DNA from: Janthinobacterium sp. GW458P
GTDB taxonomy: Bacteria; Pseudomonadota; Gammaproteobacteria; Burkholderiales; Burkholderiaceae_D
Direction of reading: 5' to 3'
DNA length: 39,384 nucleotides
Assembly (NCBI RefSeq): GCF_002127585.1
Contig: NZ_NEGZ01000054.1
Span: 1-39,384, forward strand
In this document: positions 7,999 through 16,136 of the stretch, in pieces
Layout: every line of letters starts with the position of its first letter
Numbering within the stretch: the first letter of the stretch is position 1
Made by a program: the position numbers and the translations under genes
The notes under the pieces: model-generated
Seen by the model: only the letters and a program-made list of their open reading frames with translations
Database searches by the model: none
Told to the model about the DNA's origin: nothing

Positions 7999-8799
7999 CT
8001 ACGGCAACCGGTGCCGGAACGTCGGCTCGATATGGCGCGCGTGCAGCCAGCGCACGATGTCTTCCAGCGTGGCATCCTGCAGCAGCAAGCCAGACGCGGT
8101 GGCAGACGTTACCGACGGCAACGCAGCTGCCACGGGAACGGGCGCAGGCACGGCATCGACCAGCCCCGCATGTCCCTGCAATTTCGCCAGCGCCTGCGCG
8201 AACTGGGCTGGATTGATGCTGCGCAAGCTTTCCAGGAAGCCCAGCTGGGCGGCCGGTGGCGGCGGCATGTCCAGGCCCGGCTCGTCGACGAAGGCGGCGC
8301 CCATGCTGGGGTGGATGAAGGCGGCCCACTTGCCCGACGGCTGCAGGCATGGCGGCAGCGCCGCCTGTTCCACGTAGGCGGGCGGCGCAACGGCGAGGAT
8401 GTCGGTCGAGGCGGGTAAAAAAGTGGAACGCAACAGCTGCGCGAACTGGCGCGCCTGGGCGGCGGGCACGGGCGTGGCCAGCGACAGCCATAACTGAAAT
8501 GCCGTGCCCGAGATGCTGACGGCGGGCGCCGGCAAGTCCAGCTCATGCTGCACGGCATTGGCGATCGTGCACAGCGCGCTCCAGTGCGCTTCGCCGCCGC
8601 CCTTGCCGCCAAACTCCAGCACCAGCGCGCGCGCCAGGCCGCGTTCGCTCACCAGCTGCACGGCCACCGTCTGCTCGCCGGACAAATGGCGCGCCAGCAC
8701 GGCCGGCATCAAAGGCTGGGCGCCGCCCTGCGCATCGACGTATTGCTGCTGTTCCTCGAACAGGTACAGGCGGGTGAGTGCGGAAATCAGTTTATGCAT
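7999..8799 (-). CDS. degenerate primase-fold protein (TOTE AEP-like)
   Basis: This 266-residue protein starts at the ATG at 8799, six bases after GAGG; a start ten codons upstream is less likely. Segments follow in order the archaeo-eukaryotic primase domain seen in TOTE conflict systems: MPAVLARHLSGEQTVAVQLV (31-50), the core strand RALVLEFGGKG (57-67), SISGTAFQLWLSLATPVPAA (95-114), LPPCLQPSGKWAAFIHP (148-164) and QLGFLESLRSI (185-195). In active relatives the core strand carries catalytic aspartates (type DFD) and the next strand an RSGNGxH-type motif; here both are lost. I infer a non-catalytic primase-fold protein. The match was made from memory of the family pattern and no profile search was run. 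It stands alone, without the usual helicase and nuclease partners. Confidence 0.5.
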   Translation of the reverse strand: MHKLISALTRLYLFEEQQQYVDAQGGAQPLMPAVLARHLSGEQTVAVQLVSERGLARALVLEFGGKGGGEAHWSALCTIANAVQHELDLPAPAVSISGTAFQLWLSLATPVPAAQARQFAQLLRSTFLPASTDILAVAPPAYVEQAALPPCLQPSGKWAAFIHPSMGAAFVDEPGLDMPPPPAAQLGFLESLRSINPAQFAQALAKLQGHAGLVDAVPAPVPVAAALPSVTSATASGLLLQDATLEDIVRWLHARHIEPTFRHRLP

Positions 8800-9021
8800 G
8801 GGCGGCCTCGTAATGACGTTGAGCAACACTTGTCAACGTGCACGGATTATAGCCTCCCGGCCCCTGGCGCACCCGAGCGACCGGCGCGAAACACCAGCCC
8901 GCTGGCCGCGGCACACAGACAGGCCGCCACGCCGCCGTACAGCATCACGGCGCCAAAGATTTGTGCCAGCGCAAGCCTGACGACGCCGGCCGAGGCGTTC
9001 GGCCGATGGCTGCGCGAGTGG
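8800..9021. other. 222-bp spacer with no supported gene
   Basis: This lies between the primase-fold gene and the stop of the DHA2 transporter. On the minus strand one alternative frame, following directly from the transporter in the -1 register, encodes a hydrophobic stretch (LALAQIFGAVMLYGGVAACL) before a stop at 8847-8849. It could be a decayed membrane segment or chance. The AT-richer part at 8815-8850 precedes the primase-fold gene and may carry its promoter. Confidence 0.35.
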
Positions 9022-10419
9022 TCAGCCGCGCCGGCGGCATGACAGCACCAGCAGCAAGGCCAGCGCCAGCATGGCGGCCGCGCTGCCCAGCGCCACGGTG
9101 ACGCGGTGCGCCAGCAGCGGCACGCCCGCCAGCTGGCCCGCGCCCACGCCTGCCACGGCCACCAGCGTCGCCAGCCCCAGCGAACTGCCCAGCTGGTGCG
9201 CCACGTTGACGATGCCAGATGCCGCGCCCGCATCCTGTGCCGGCACGCCGCCCACGCCGGCCGCCGTCAGCGGACTGAGCGCCATGCCCTGCCCCGCGCC
9301 GATCAGCAGCATCGGCAGGGCCACGCCCAGCCAGTAGGCCGTGTCCGCGTCGACACGGCTCAGCCATGCCATGCCCAGCAGGGTCAAGCCCAGTCCCATG
9401 GCCAGCAGGCGCGCATTGCCCAGGCGGCGCATCAAACGCGGCACGCACAGGGCCACGCCGAAGTTCACCAAAGTCATGGGCAGGAAAGCGAGGCCCGTCA
9501 ACGATGGCGGATAGCCGAGCACCACTTGCAAAAATTGCGTGGTGAAAAAGAAGAAGCCGATCATGGCCCCCATGAACAGCACCCTGGCCCCGTACGCCGC
9601 ATTGCGTTGCCTATCGGCAAACAGGCGCAGCGGCAAGATCGGTTGCGCGGCGCGCCGCTCGATGGCAATGAAAGCGGCCAGCAGCAGCACGCCTGCCGCC
9701 AGCGCGCCTTGGGTCAGGGCATCGCCCCAGCCGGCGCCGGCCGAGCGGATCAAGCCATACACGAGGGCCGCCATTCCGACGGTCGAGCTGGCGGCGCCGG
9801 CCACGTCGAAGCGGCCCCGGCTCGTTTCACTTTCCGCAATGAAACGGCGCGCGGCCACCAGCATGGCGGCGCCAATGGGCAGGTTGAGGAAGAAGCCCAC
9901 GCGCCACGACAGCCATTCGGCCAGCACGCCGCCCAGCACCAGGCCCACGCTGGCGGCGATACCGGCCACGGCGCTGTACAGTGCGATGGCCCGCGTGCGC
10001 TCGCGCCCCTCCGCAAACGTGGTTTGCAACAGTGCCAGCGTGGATGGCGCCAGGATGGCCGCGCCCGCGCCCTGGATGGCGCGCGCGGCGATCAGCATGG
10101 CCGGCGACTGCGCCAGGCCGATGGCCAGCGACGCCGAGGTGAACAGCGCCAGGCCCAGCTGCAGCAGGCGGCGCCGGCCGTACGCATCGCCGGCGCGCGC
10201 GGCCAGCAGCAGCAAGCCGCCAAACGTCAGCGTATACTCGCTTTGCACCCAGGCCAGGCCCGTATCCGTAAAGCCCAGTTCCTGATGGATTTTCGGCAAA
10301 CCCGTCAGCACGATGGACGTGTCGAGCACGATCATCACATAGCTGACGAGGATGATGGCGAGGATGGCCGCCTTGTGCGGCGGGGACGGCGCGGCGGCGT
10401 GAGCGGGGAGATTGTTCAT
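9022..10419 (-). CDS. DHA2-family MFS drug efflux transporter
   Basis: This 465-residue membrane protein with about 14 hydrophobic segments has the hallmarks of EmrB/QacA-type drug:H+ antiporters: motif D1 (LDTSIVLTGLPKI), WVQSEYTLTFGGLLLLAARA, motif A (GDAYGRRRLL) and motif C (GIAASVGLVLGGVLAEWLSW), followed by RVGFFLNLPIG. It should export hydrophobic toxic compounds using the proton gradient. I prefer the ATG at 10419 because it leaves the divergent operator free; an ATG at 10443 is also in frame. The C-terminus (LSCRRRG) is short and abrupt. The divergent LysR gene at 10495 is its likely regulator. Confidence 0.85.
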   Translation of the reverse strand: MNNLPAHAAAPSPPHKAAILAIILVSYVMIVLDTSIVLTGLPKIHQELGFTDTGLAWVQSEYTLTFGGLLLLAARAGDAYGRRRLLQLGLALFTSASLAIGLAQSPAMLIAARAIQGAGAAILAPSTLALLQTTFAEGRERTRAIALYSAVAGIAASVGLVLGGVLAEWLSWRVGFFLNLPIGAAMLVAARRFIAESETSRGRFDVAGAASSTVGMAALVYGLIRSAGAGWGDALTQGALAAGVLLLAAFIAIERRAAQPILPLRLFADRQRNAAYGARVLFMGAMIGFFFFTTQFLQVVLGYPPSLTGLAFLPMTLVNFGVALCVPRLMRRLGNARLLAMGLGLTLLGMAWLSRVDADTAYWLGVALPMLLIGAGQGMALSPLTAAGVGGVPAQDAGAASGIVNVAHQLGSSLGLATLVAVAGVGAGQLAGVPLLAHRVTVALGSAAAMLALALLLVLSCRRRG

Positions 10420-10456
10420 GCCACCACTATAAGGCTGGCGCATTACGATGAATAGA

Positions 10457-10484
10457 TGCTAAAGTCCGCATGAACTTATTAGCA
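10457..10484. promoter_or_regulatory. candidate LysR operator in the divergent promoter
   Basis: An inverted repeat TGCTAA ... TTAGCA (arms 10457-10462 and 10479-10484, 16 bases apart) sits in the 75-bp space between the DHA2 transporter and the divergent LysR gene. This is the size and location of a LysR recognition or activation site. The right arm lies directly beside the AGGA ribosome site of lysR, compatible with autorepression. Function is inferred. Confidence 0.45.
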
Positions 10485-10494
10485 GGATTAATGA

Positions 10495-11391
10495 ATGGCG
10501 CAGACCAACTTCAACGACATCCTCGCCTTCGTGGCCGTGGCCCGCGCCGGCAGTTTTACCCGGGCGGCGGCCACGCTGGGCGTGTCGCAGTCGGCGCTGA
10601 GCCAGACGGTGCGCGCGCTGGAAGAACGGCTCGGTCTGCGCCTGCTGGTGCGCACCACGCGCAGCGTCTCGCCCACGGACGCGGGCGAACAGCTGCTGCG
10701 CACGGTGGCGCCCCGCTTCGACGAGATCGAGGCGGAGCTGGCCCTGCTCAGCGAGCGGCGCGACAAGCCGGCCGGCAACATCCGCATCAGCGCGGGCGAG
10801 CATGCGGCGCTGACCATTTTGCAACCGGCCATCGCCCGTTTGCTGCCGGACTATCCCGATATCAATATCGAGGTCGTCGTCGACAACGGCATGACCGATA
10901 TCGTCGCCGCGCGCTGCGATGCGGGCGTGCGCCTGGGCGAGCAAGTGGCCAGGGACATGATCGCCATGCCCATCGGCCCGGATTTCCGCATGGCTATCGT
11001 CGGCTCGCCCGCCTACTTCGGCCGCCACGCGCCGCCCGCCACGCCGCAGGACTTGATGGCGCACAACTGCATCAATATGCGCCTGCCCACCCTGGGCGGC
11101 CTGTATGCCTGGGAATTCGCCAAGGATGGACAGGAACTGAAAGTGCGCGTCGAAGGGCAACTGACGGTCAACAACATGGCCATGCGCCTGCATGGCGCGC
11201 TCGACGGCCTGGGCCTGGCCTGCATGGCCGAAGATTTCGTGCTGCCCTGCCTGGCCGACGGCCGCCTGGTCCGCGTGCTGGACGACTGGTGCCCCGCGTA
11301 TGCAGGCTACCAGCTGTACTACCCGAGCCGGCGCCACCCCTCGCCGGCGTTCACCGTGCTGCTCGACACCTTGCGCTATCGGGGAGTTTGA
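10495..11391 (+). CDS. LysR-family transcriptional regulator
   Basis: This 298-residue regulator has an N-terminal winged helix-turn-helix (residues about 6-65, SFTRAAATLGVSQSALSQTV), the conserved RTTRSVSPTDAGEQLL wing, and a LysR effector domain with ISAGEHAALTILQP and GVRLGEQVARDMIAMPIGP. The latter pattern resembles the large AaeR/DsdC-like subgroup that controls neighbouring transporters or detoxification enzymes. The start at 10495 has an AGGA site at 10484-10487; an ATG four bases upstream is in another frame. Divergent orientation to the DHA2 pump suggests that it governs the pump, and the downstream GST gene could belong to the same response but has its own promoter. Confidence 0.91.
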   Translation: MAQTNFNDILAFVAVARAGSFTRAAATLGVSQSALSQTVRALEERLGLRLLVRTTRSVSPTDAGEQLLRTVAPRFDEIEAELALLSERRDKPAGNIRISAGEHAALTILQPAIARLLPDYPDINIEVVVDNGMTDIVAARCDAGVRLGEQVARDMIAMPIGPDFRMAIVGSPAYFGRHAPPATPQDLMAHNCINMRLPTLGGLYAWEFAKDGQELKVRVEGQLTVNNMAMRLHGALDGLGLACMAEDFVLPCLADGRLVRVLDDWCPAYAGYQLYYPSRRHPSPAFTVLLDTLRYRGV

Positions 11392-11441
11392 GGCAGCGCA
11401 ATCATTCACCGGGGGGCAACAGTGAATTGAATGAACGCGCA

Positions 11442-11470
11442 TTTACCGTGCGGCGGCGCAGGACTATAGT
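11442..11470 (+). promoter_or_regulatory. sigma70-type promoter for the GST gene
   Basis: TTTACC (11442-11447) and TATAGT (11465-11470) are separated by exactly 17 bases, about 31 bases before the GST start codon, giving a short leader with an AAGGA ribosome site. The -10 box matches consensus at five of six positions, the -35 at four. Confidence 0.6.
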
Positions 11471-11500
11471 GGCATCTTTCCCACCTGATCAAGGATCGCC

Positions 11501-12115
11501 ATGAAACTCTTCTACTCGCCGGGCGCCTGCTCGCTGGCACCCCACATCATCGCGCGCGAAACGGGCGCGGCCTTCACCCTCGTGAAGGTCGACCTGGGCC
11601 AGCACCGGACGCAGGAAGGCAGCGATTACTACGCACTGAACCCGAAAGGCCAGGTGCCCCTGCTGGTTCTCGACGATGGAGCCACCCTGAGCGAAGGCCC
11701 CGTCATCGCCCAGTACCTGGCCGAACTGGCGGGCCGGCACGACCTGCTGCCGCCCGTGGGCAAGCTGGCCCGCTACGAGGTGCTGGAATGGCAGAACTAC
11801 ATCACCTCCGAGCTGCACAAATCGTTCAGCCCCCTGTTCGATCCCCGCTACGACGCCGCCGCCAAAGCATTATTCATCGAGCAACTTGGCAAAAAATATA
11901 AGTACGTGGACAGCCGCCTGGAAGGCCGCGCCTACCTGACCGGCGAGCAATTCACCGTGGCCGACGCCTATCTGTTCGCCGTCACGGGCTGGGCGCCGAA
12001 CGTGGGCGTGGATTTGTCGCAGCTGGCGCATGTGCAAGCCTTCCTGGGCAGGATGGCCCAGCGCGACAGCGTCAAGGCGGCTTGGGCAGCAGAAGGCCTG
12101 GCAAAAGCCGCCTGA
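11501..12115 (+). CDS. gstA: beta-class glutathione S-transferase
   Basis: This 204-residue cytosolic GST has the beta-class fingerprint. It starts MKLFYSPGACSLAPHI with C10, then has the cis-proline loop NPKGQVPLLVLDDG (47-60), LSEGPVIAQYLAE, and H106 in SELHKSFSPLF, the residue pair that defines beta-class glutathione binding. The C-terminal helical domain ends with FTVADAYLFAVTGWA, the N-capping box region. It conjugates or reduces electrophiles with glutathione. The start follows AAGGA with proper spacing. It has its own promoter and is convergent with the thioesterase gene. Confidence 0.92.
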   Translation: MKLFYSPGACSLAPHIIARETGAAFTLVKVDLGQHRTQEGSDYYALNPKGQVPLLVLDDGATLSEGPVIAQYLAELAGRHDLLPPVGKLARYEVLEWQNYITSELHKSFSPLFDPRYDAAAKALFIEQLGKKYKYVDSRLEGRAYLTGEQFTVADAYLFAVTGWAPNVGVDLSQLAHVQAFLGRMAQRDSVKAAWAAEGLAKAA

Positions 12116-12122
12116 ATCCCGC

Positions 12123-12137
12123 GCCGTGGTGCACGGC
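12123..12137. terminator. possible hairpin terminator between convergent genes
   Basis: A stem with perfect 6-base arms (GCCGTG / CACGGC) and a 3-base loop lies between the convergent GST and thioesterase stops. On the plus strand a TTTT run follows about eight bases later, so the hairpin is only a weak fit to an intrinsic terminator. Confidence 0.3.
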
Positions 12138-12590
12138 TCACGTCTTTTCGGACTTGCCGTGCATCACCATGATGGTTTGCTGCATCAGCGCACACAGGGT
12201 TTCCTTGCCATCGCGCACGGCGAACACTTCGGCCTGCGTGACGATCAGGGTGCGCCCCGGACGCACCACCTTGCCGCGCGCGATCAGTTTCTCGCCATCG
12301 GCGGGCGCCAGCAGGTTCATCTTGTATTCCACCGTCAGCACGGAGGCGCCATCGGCCACCATGGTCATGGCCGCGTAACCGGCGGCCGAGTCCGCGATCA
12401 TGCCCACCACGCCGCCATGCACGAAGCCGTGCTGCTGCTCGATGCCGCTCCAGTGCGGCACGTGGATTTCCGTGCTGCCATGCGCCACCACGGGCAGGCT
12501 GGCCTGGATCAGGGTCATGGCATTTTGCAAGTCAAAACTGGCGCGCACGCGGTCGGCGAAGTGCGGATCGGGAAGACGGGGCGTGTTCAT
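12138..12590 (-). CDS. PaaI-type hotdog thioesterase
   Basis: This 150-residue single hotdog domain has the PaaI/4HBT signature. EQQHGFVHGGVVGMIADSAA (residues 51-70) provides H54, the HGG turn (58-60) and D67 on the hot-dog helix, followed by VLTVEYKMNLLAPADGEKLI and GKVVRPGRTLIVTQAEVF. Such enzymes hydrolyse acyl-CoA thioesters and normally assemble as tetramers in the cytosol. The acyl substrate cannot be predicted. It is convergent with the GST gene and no operon partner is visible. Confidence 0.86.
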   Translation of the reverse strand: MNTPRLPDPHFADRVRASFDLQNAMTLIQASLPVVAHGSTEIHVPHWSGIEQQHGFVHGGVVGMIADSAAGYAAMTMVADGASVLTVEYKMNLLAPADGEKLIARGKVVRPGRTLIVTQAEVFAVRDGKETLCALMQQTIMVMHGKSEKT

Positions 12591-12746
12591 GGGCTGTGCG
12601 CTTTCAGGGAGGGAACGCCGTACTGTACCCGCTTATGCCTGTCCGCGCCATGTTGTGGCGCTTGCCAGTTTGCATGGCGGATGCGGTAATATCGTCATGT
12701 CAACGCCAGCTCCCTCGCTCCCACCTGCCGCCGCGAAAGATCCGCC

Positions 12747-13319
12747 ATGGAAGAAGAATACGAAGTACCGAGCCCCCATGAACATGCCGTGGAAGAGGCG
12801 ACGGAGAAGGAACGCGACGGGCTGACGCAAAAAATCGCCCTGATGACGGCCATCCTCGCCACCGTCGGCGCCCTGATCAGCTACCAGAGCGGCAATGCGC
12901 AAAACGAAGCCATGTTCCTGAAGAACGAAAGCATCCTCAAGCAGGCGCAGGCGAGCGACCAATGGGCCTTGTACCAGGCGAAATCGACCAAGGGCCATAT
13001 CGCCGAGGCGACGGCCGCCCTGGCCACGGTGCCCGAGGTGCGCACCCGCTACCTGGCGGAGCAGGCCAGGCAGGAAAGAGAAAAACGGGTCGTGCAAGCG
13101 GGCGCGCGCCAGCTGGAAGAACAATCGAAAAAACTGGGCGAGGCGTCGGAAGCCAAGCTGCGCCCGCACGAACGCCTGGCCATGGCCCTGACCTTCATCC
13201 AGATCGCCGTGGCGCTGGCCGCCATCACCGTGCTGACGCGGCGCCGCTGGCTGCTGTGGGGCTCCGTCGGCGCGGCGGCGGCCGGCATCCTGGCGGCCGG
13301 CAGCGCCTTCCTGCTGTAG
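12747..13319 (+). CDS. DUF4337 membrane protein
   Basis: This 190-residue protein matches the DUF4337 pattern: an acidic N-terminal tail, a first hydrophobic helix IALMTAILATVGALISY (30-46), a QSGNAQNEAMFLKNESILKQ segment, a long charged helix suited to coiled coil (about 85-140, rich in Glu, Gln, Arg), then two C-terminal membrane helices (about 144-163 and 167-190). It is predicted to sit in the inner membrane with the charged helix as a soluble hairpin. The biochemical role of the family is unknown. The ATG at 12747 follows AAAGAT with only a weak ribosome site. It is convergent with the ParBc_2 gene, with six bases between stops. Confidence 0.75.
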   Translation: MEEEYEVPSPHEHAVEEATEKERDGLTQKIALMTAILATVGALISYQSGNAQNEAMFLKNESILKQAQASDQWALYQAKSTKGHIAEATAALATVPEVRTRYLAEQARQEREKRVVQAGARQLEEQSKKLGEASEAKLRPHERLAMALTFIQIAVALAAITVLTRRRWLLWGSVGAAAAGILAAGSAFLL

Positions 13320-13325
13320 ACGCTG

Positions 13326-13946
13326 TCAGGCGGGCGGCAGCACGCCGCTCCAGCCGGGCAGATAGCGGGCCGGCTGGCTGCGCGCCAGCTTCATCGCTTG
13401 CGCCAGTGCCTTGGAGAAATTTTTTTGCAGGCTGGCCGGCGCAATGCGGCTGCGCAGGAAATCGGCCCACAAAAACTCGCTGAACGGCGTCACATCCTTG
13501 GCGTAGCCGCCCGCGCTGCGCAATTCGCCGGCCAGACTGCGGTAGGGATCGTCGCGCAAGCCGCTCAGGTGGCGGGGGATGGCGGAAAAATCGCGGCGCA
13601 AGCCTTCGCTGTCATACGGGTGCACCCACTGGTGGTGGTCCATCACATGCCAGAAGTGCAAGGGTTCCAGCCAGGACAGATCCTTGAGTATCATCAGGCT
13701 GACGGTTTTCACGCCTTCCTGGTGCAGCGCCAGGCCGAAATGGTGGTGGTCGACGATGTAGTGGCGTCCTTCCGGGCCGATGATGCCGGGAAACCAGTGA
13801 TCGGCCAGCGCCGCCGCCCGGGCCTTCCTGCCCAGGCTGGCCCAGTGCGCGCGCTTGAGCGCCACCTCGGCCATGCCGACCGTGATCTGCGTGGGCAGCA
13901 GCTTGTTCAGCCTTGCCTTGACCAGTTGCGGTTTCGCCCTTGTCAT
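13326..13946 (-). CDS. ParB-like nuclease-fold protein (ParBc_2 type)
   Basis: This 206-residue protein fits the ParBc_2 (putative ParB-like nuclease, PF08857) pattern: LNKLLPTQITVGMAEVALKR at the N-terminus, GIIGPEGRHYIVDHHHFGLA with the characteristic DHHH cluster (about residues 66-68), VKTVSLMILKDLS, and FWHVMDHHQWVHPYDSEGLR. It is a stand-alone protein of unknown cellular role and not a chromosome-partitioning ParB. The histidine-rich core suggests metal binding. It is transcribed away from the SulP gene end, with a 49-bp gap. No partner gene is visible. Confidence 0.72.
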   Translation of the reverse strand: MTRAKPQLVKARLNKLLPTQITVGMAEVALKRAHWASLGRKARAAALADHWFPGIIGPEGRHYIVDHHHFGLALHQEGVKTVSLMILKDLSWLEPLHFWHVMDHHQWVHPYDSEGLRRDFSAIPRHLSGLRDDPYRSLAGELRSAGGYAKDVTPFSEFLWADFLRSRIAPASLQKNFSKALAQAMKLARSQPARYLPGWSGVLPPA

Positions 13947-13995
13947 GCCATCTCCCGATATGCATCGCCTGGCCGCCAGCGTAGCATAGTCGCCG

Positions 13996-15657
13996 CTACT
14001 TTTCAGGCGCGGCAGCGTCCAGCAGGCGCACGGCCTCGGCCACGCTGAGTTCGCTGAGCAGCAGCGCCGGCCCCGCCTGGACGGCCAGCAGGTCGCCCAG
14101 CGCCAGCTGCAGCACCATGTACGCCGGCTCCTTCAGCCGCGCCAGGGCCAGGGACAGCCGCTGCTGGCGCACGAACGCGGCGAAGTCGCGCAAGGCTTCG
14201 ACGCTGCTGCCATCGAGGTCGGGCGACTCTTCCAGGCTGAGGATCACCTTGCGCAGCGGACCGGCCCGCTCTTCCACCAGGGCGCGCGCCAGGTGCAGGC
14301 TGCGCTCGGCATTGACAAAGAACAAGGGTTCGTCGAGGCGCAATATCAGCAGCTCCGGCTGCGCCCGCGCATTGCGGTGCAGCGCCAGCTTGACGTAGTC
14401 GTGGCTCTCGCCCAGCCGTCCCAGCACGGACATGCCGGGCCGCGACAGGCGGCGCAGCATCAGCAGCAGGCTGATGGCGATGGCCACCAGCAAGCCGTCG
14501 AGCACGCCGAACAGCAGCACGCCGGCAATCGCCGCCAGCACCAGCAGGCGGTCGCGGCGCCAGGCAAAGTAGGGTTGCAGGGAAACGGGGTTCAGGGTAT
14601 GGCTGACGGCATGGATGACCACGGCGGCCAGCACGGGCACGGGCGTGAGCGCCACCAGCGGCAGCAGGGTCAGCACGATGACGCCTACCACGGCGGCGGC
14701 CACCAGGCCCGCCAGGCGCGAGGTGGCGCCGGCCGCCTCGTTGGCCGACGTGGCCGAATAGCCGGCGCCCACGGGCATGGCTTGCAGCAATCCCGCCAGC
14801 ACATTGGCCATGCCCAGCGCCAGCAAGTCGCGCTCGGGCGCCACGGGGTCGCCGTGCTTCAAGGCAAAACTGCGGATGGCGCCATACGATTCCGCATACA
14901 GGATCAGCGCCAGCGCAAACGCCAGCTCGGCCAGGCGCGTCCATTCCGCCTGGGTCAGGCGCGGCAGGACGGGCATGGCCAGGCTGACGTCGATGGCGCC
15001 CACCAGGGCCACGCCGTGGCCGGGCAGGTCCAGCCAGCGGCCCGCGCCGATGCCCAGCGCGATGACGATCAGGCCGGCGGGCCAGCGCTGCGCGCGCCGC
15101 AGCAGGAACAGCAACAGCAGCGCCGCCGCGCACAGGGCCGCGCCGCGCCCGTTCCACTGTCCCGCCCGCGCCAGCAAGCCGGGCACGAGATGCAGCACGT
15201 CGCCCTGCGGCGGCTGCACGCCCAGCACGCCGGGCAGCTGCTTGACGATGATGACGATGGCCAGGCCGAAGGAAAAGCCGCGCAACACGGGCTTGGCGAT
15301 GAATTGCGTGACGCTGCCCAGCCTGGCTACCCAGGCCAGCAGGAAAAATCCCCCCGTCAGCATCACCAGTCCCGCCATCAGCATGAGCCGGTGCCCCGCC
15401 GTGCCGCCCGGCATGGACGCCATGGCCGCGGCCAGCACGGCGGCCGACGACGAGGTGGCCGAAACGATGGCAAAGCGGCTCGTGCCCAGCACGCCATAGC
15501 AGAGCAGGCCCGCGAACAGGGCCAGGATGCCCGCCTGCGGCGCCAGGTTGCCGATGCTGGCATACGCCACCGCTTCCGGCAGCAGCAGGCCGGCAATCGA
15601 CAGGCCGGCGCTGACATCCTGCCAGCGCTTCGTTTGCGTCGCAGCCGGTGTGCTCAT
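13996..15657 (-). CDS. SulP/SLC26-family anion transporter with STAS domain
   Basis: This 553-residue protein has about 12-14 membrane helices with the SulP signature near the N-terminus (AGLLLPEAVAYASIGNLAP) and a cytoplasmic C-terminal STAS domain from about residue 435 (LILRLDEPLFFVNAERSL and SLEESPDLDGSSVEALRDFA). SulP carriers move sulfate, bicarbonate, dicarboxylates or other anions; the substrate here is not determined. The ATG at 15657 is chosen because AGGAG lies about eight bases upstream; the ATG eight codons earlier lacks such a site. A 98-residue lipoprotein gene lies 64 bp upstream on the same strand and may be cotranscribed. Confidence 0.87.
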   Translation of the reverse strand: MSTPAATQTKRWQDVSAGLSIAGLLLPEAVAYASIGNLAPQAGILALFAGLLCYGVLGTSRFAIVSATSSSAAVLAAAMASMPGGTAGHRLMLMAGLVMLTGGFFLLAWVARLGSVTQFIAKPVLRGFSFGLAIVIIVKQLPGVLGVQPPQGDVLHLVPGLLARAGQWNGRGAALCAAALLLLFLLRRAQRWPAGLIVIALGIGAGRWLDLPGHGVALVGAIDVSLAMPVLPRLTQAEWTRLAELAFALALILYAESYGAIRSFALKHGDPVAPERDLLALGMANVLAGLLQAMPVGAGYSATSANEAAGATSRLAGLVAAAVVGVIVLTLLPLVALTPVPVLAAVVIHAVSHTLNPVSLQPYFAWRRDRLLVLAAIAGVLLFGVLDGLLVAIAISLLLMLRRLSRPGMSVLGRLGESHDYVKLALHRNARAQPELLILRLDEPLFFVNAERSLHLARALVEERAGPLRKVILSLEESPDLDGSSVEALRDFAAFVRQQRLSLALARLKEPAYMVLQLALGDLLAVQAGPALLLSELSVAEAVRLLDAAAPEK

Positions 15658-15721
15658 GGCGAGGCTCCTGGTGGCTGGCACGGGTCCGCGCCATGGTGCG
15701 GCAAAACGGCGGCATGCGGGC

Positions 15722-16018
15722 TCACGGCGCCGCGGAGCTGCCCGCTTGCGTCACTTGTCTGGCGGCGCGAACGATGGAATAGATCGCCGCGCCGATGCGT
15801 TCATGGGGCACGTCCGGCTCCGTCCGCAAGGCAACGCTGGCAATGTTCTTCTCGGCCAGGACGGCCAGCATCTCTTGCACCGTGTGGACGCGCTGGCCCG
15901 CCACGATGATGTCTTCCTTGCCCACCATGACGACCGGCGGCGGTGGCGGCACGCTGGCGCAAGCGGCCAGGCACAACAGCAATGCCGCCGCGCTCCCTGC
16001 ATGGACGATTTTGCACAT
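15722..16018 (-). CDS. small lipoprotein with ExbD/TolR-like fold segment
   Basis: This 98-residue protein has a signal peptide ending in a lipobox LAAC (Cys near residue 20), a proline linker (VPPPPPVV), then one small domain with IIVAGQRVHTVQEMLAVLAE and IASVALRTEPDVPHERIGAA. That pattern resembles the periplasmic half of ExbD/TolR proteins, where the transmembrane helix would here be replaced by a lipid anchor. The GGGG ribosome site is well placed. It lies upstream of, and on the same strand as, the SulP gene, so a shared transcript is possible. Its function is unknown. Confidence 0.68.
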   Translation of the reverse strand: MCKIVHAGSAAALLLCLAACASVPPPPPVVMVGKEDIIVAGQRVHTVQEMLAVLAEKNIASVALRTEPDVPHERIGAAIYSIVRAARQVTQAGSSAAP

Positions 16019-16136
16019 GTTTTTCCCCTTTCCCGCAGCTTACAGGCGCCGGACTGGCGCCGCAACAGGCGCAGACTATCCCCGGCACGCCGCGCCGTGC
16101 GAAAATGCCCGCCTTTGCCATTGTCGGACTTTCCTC

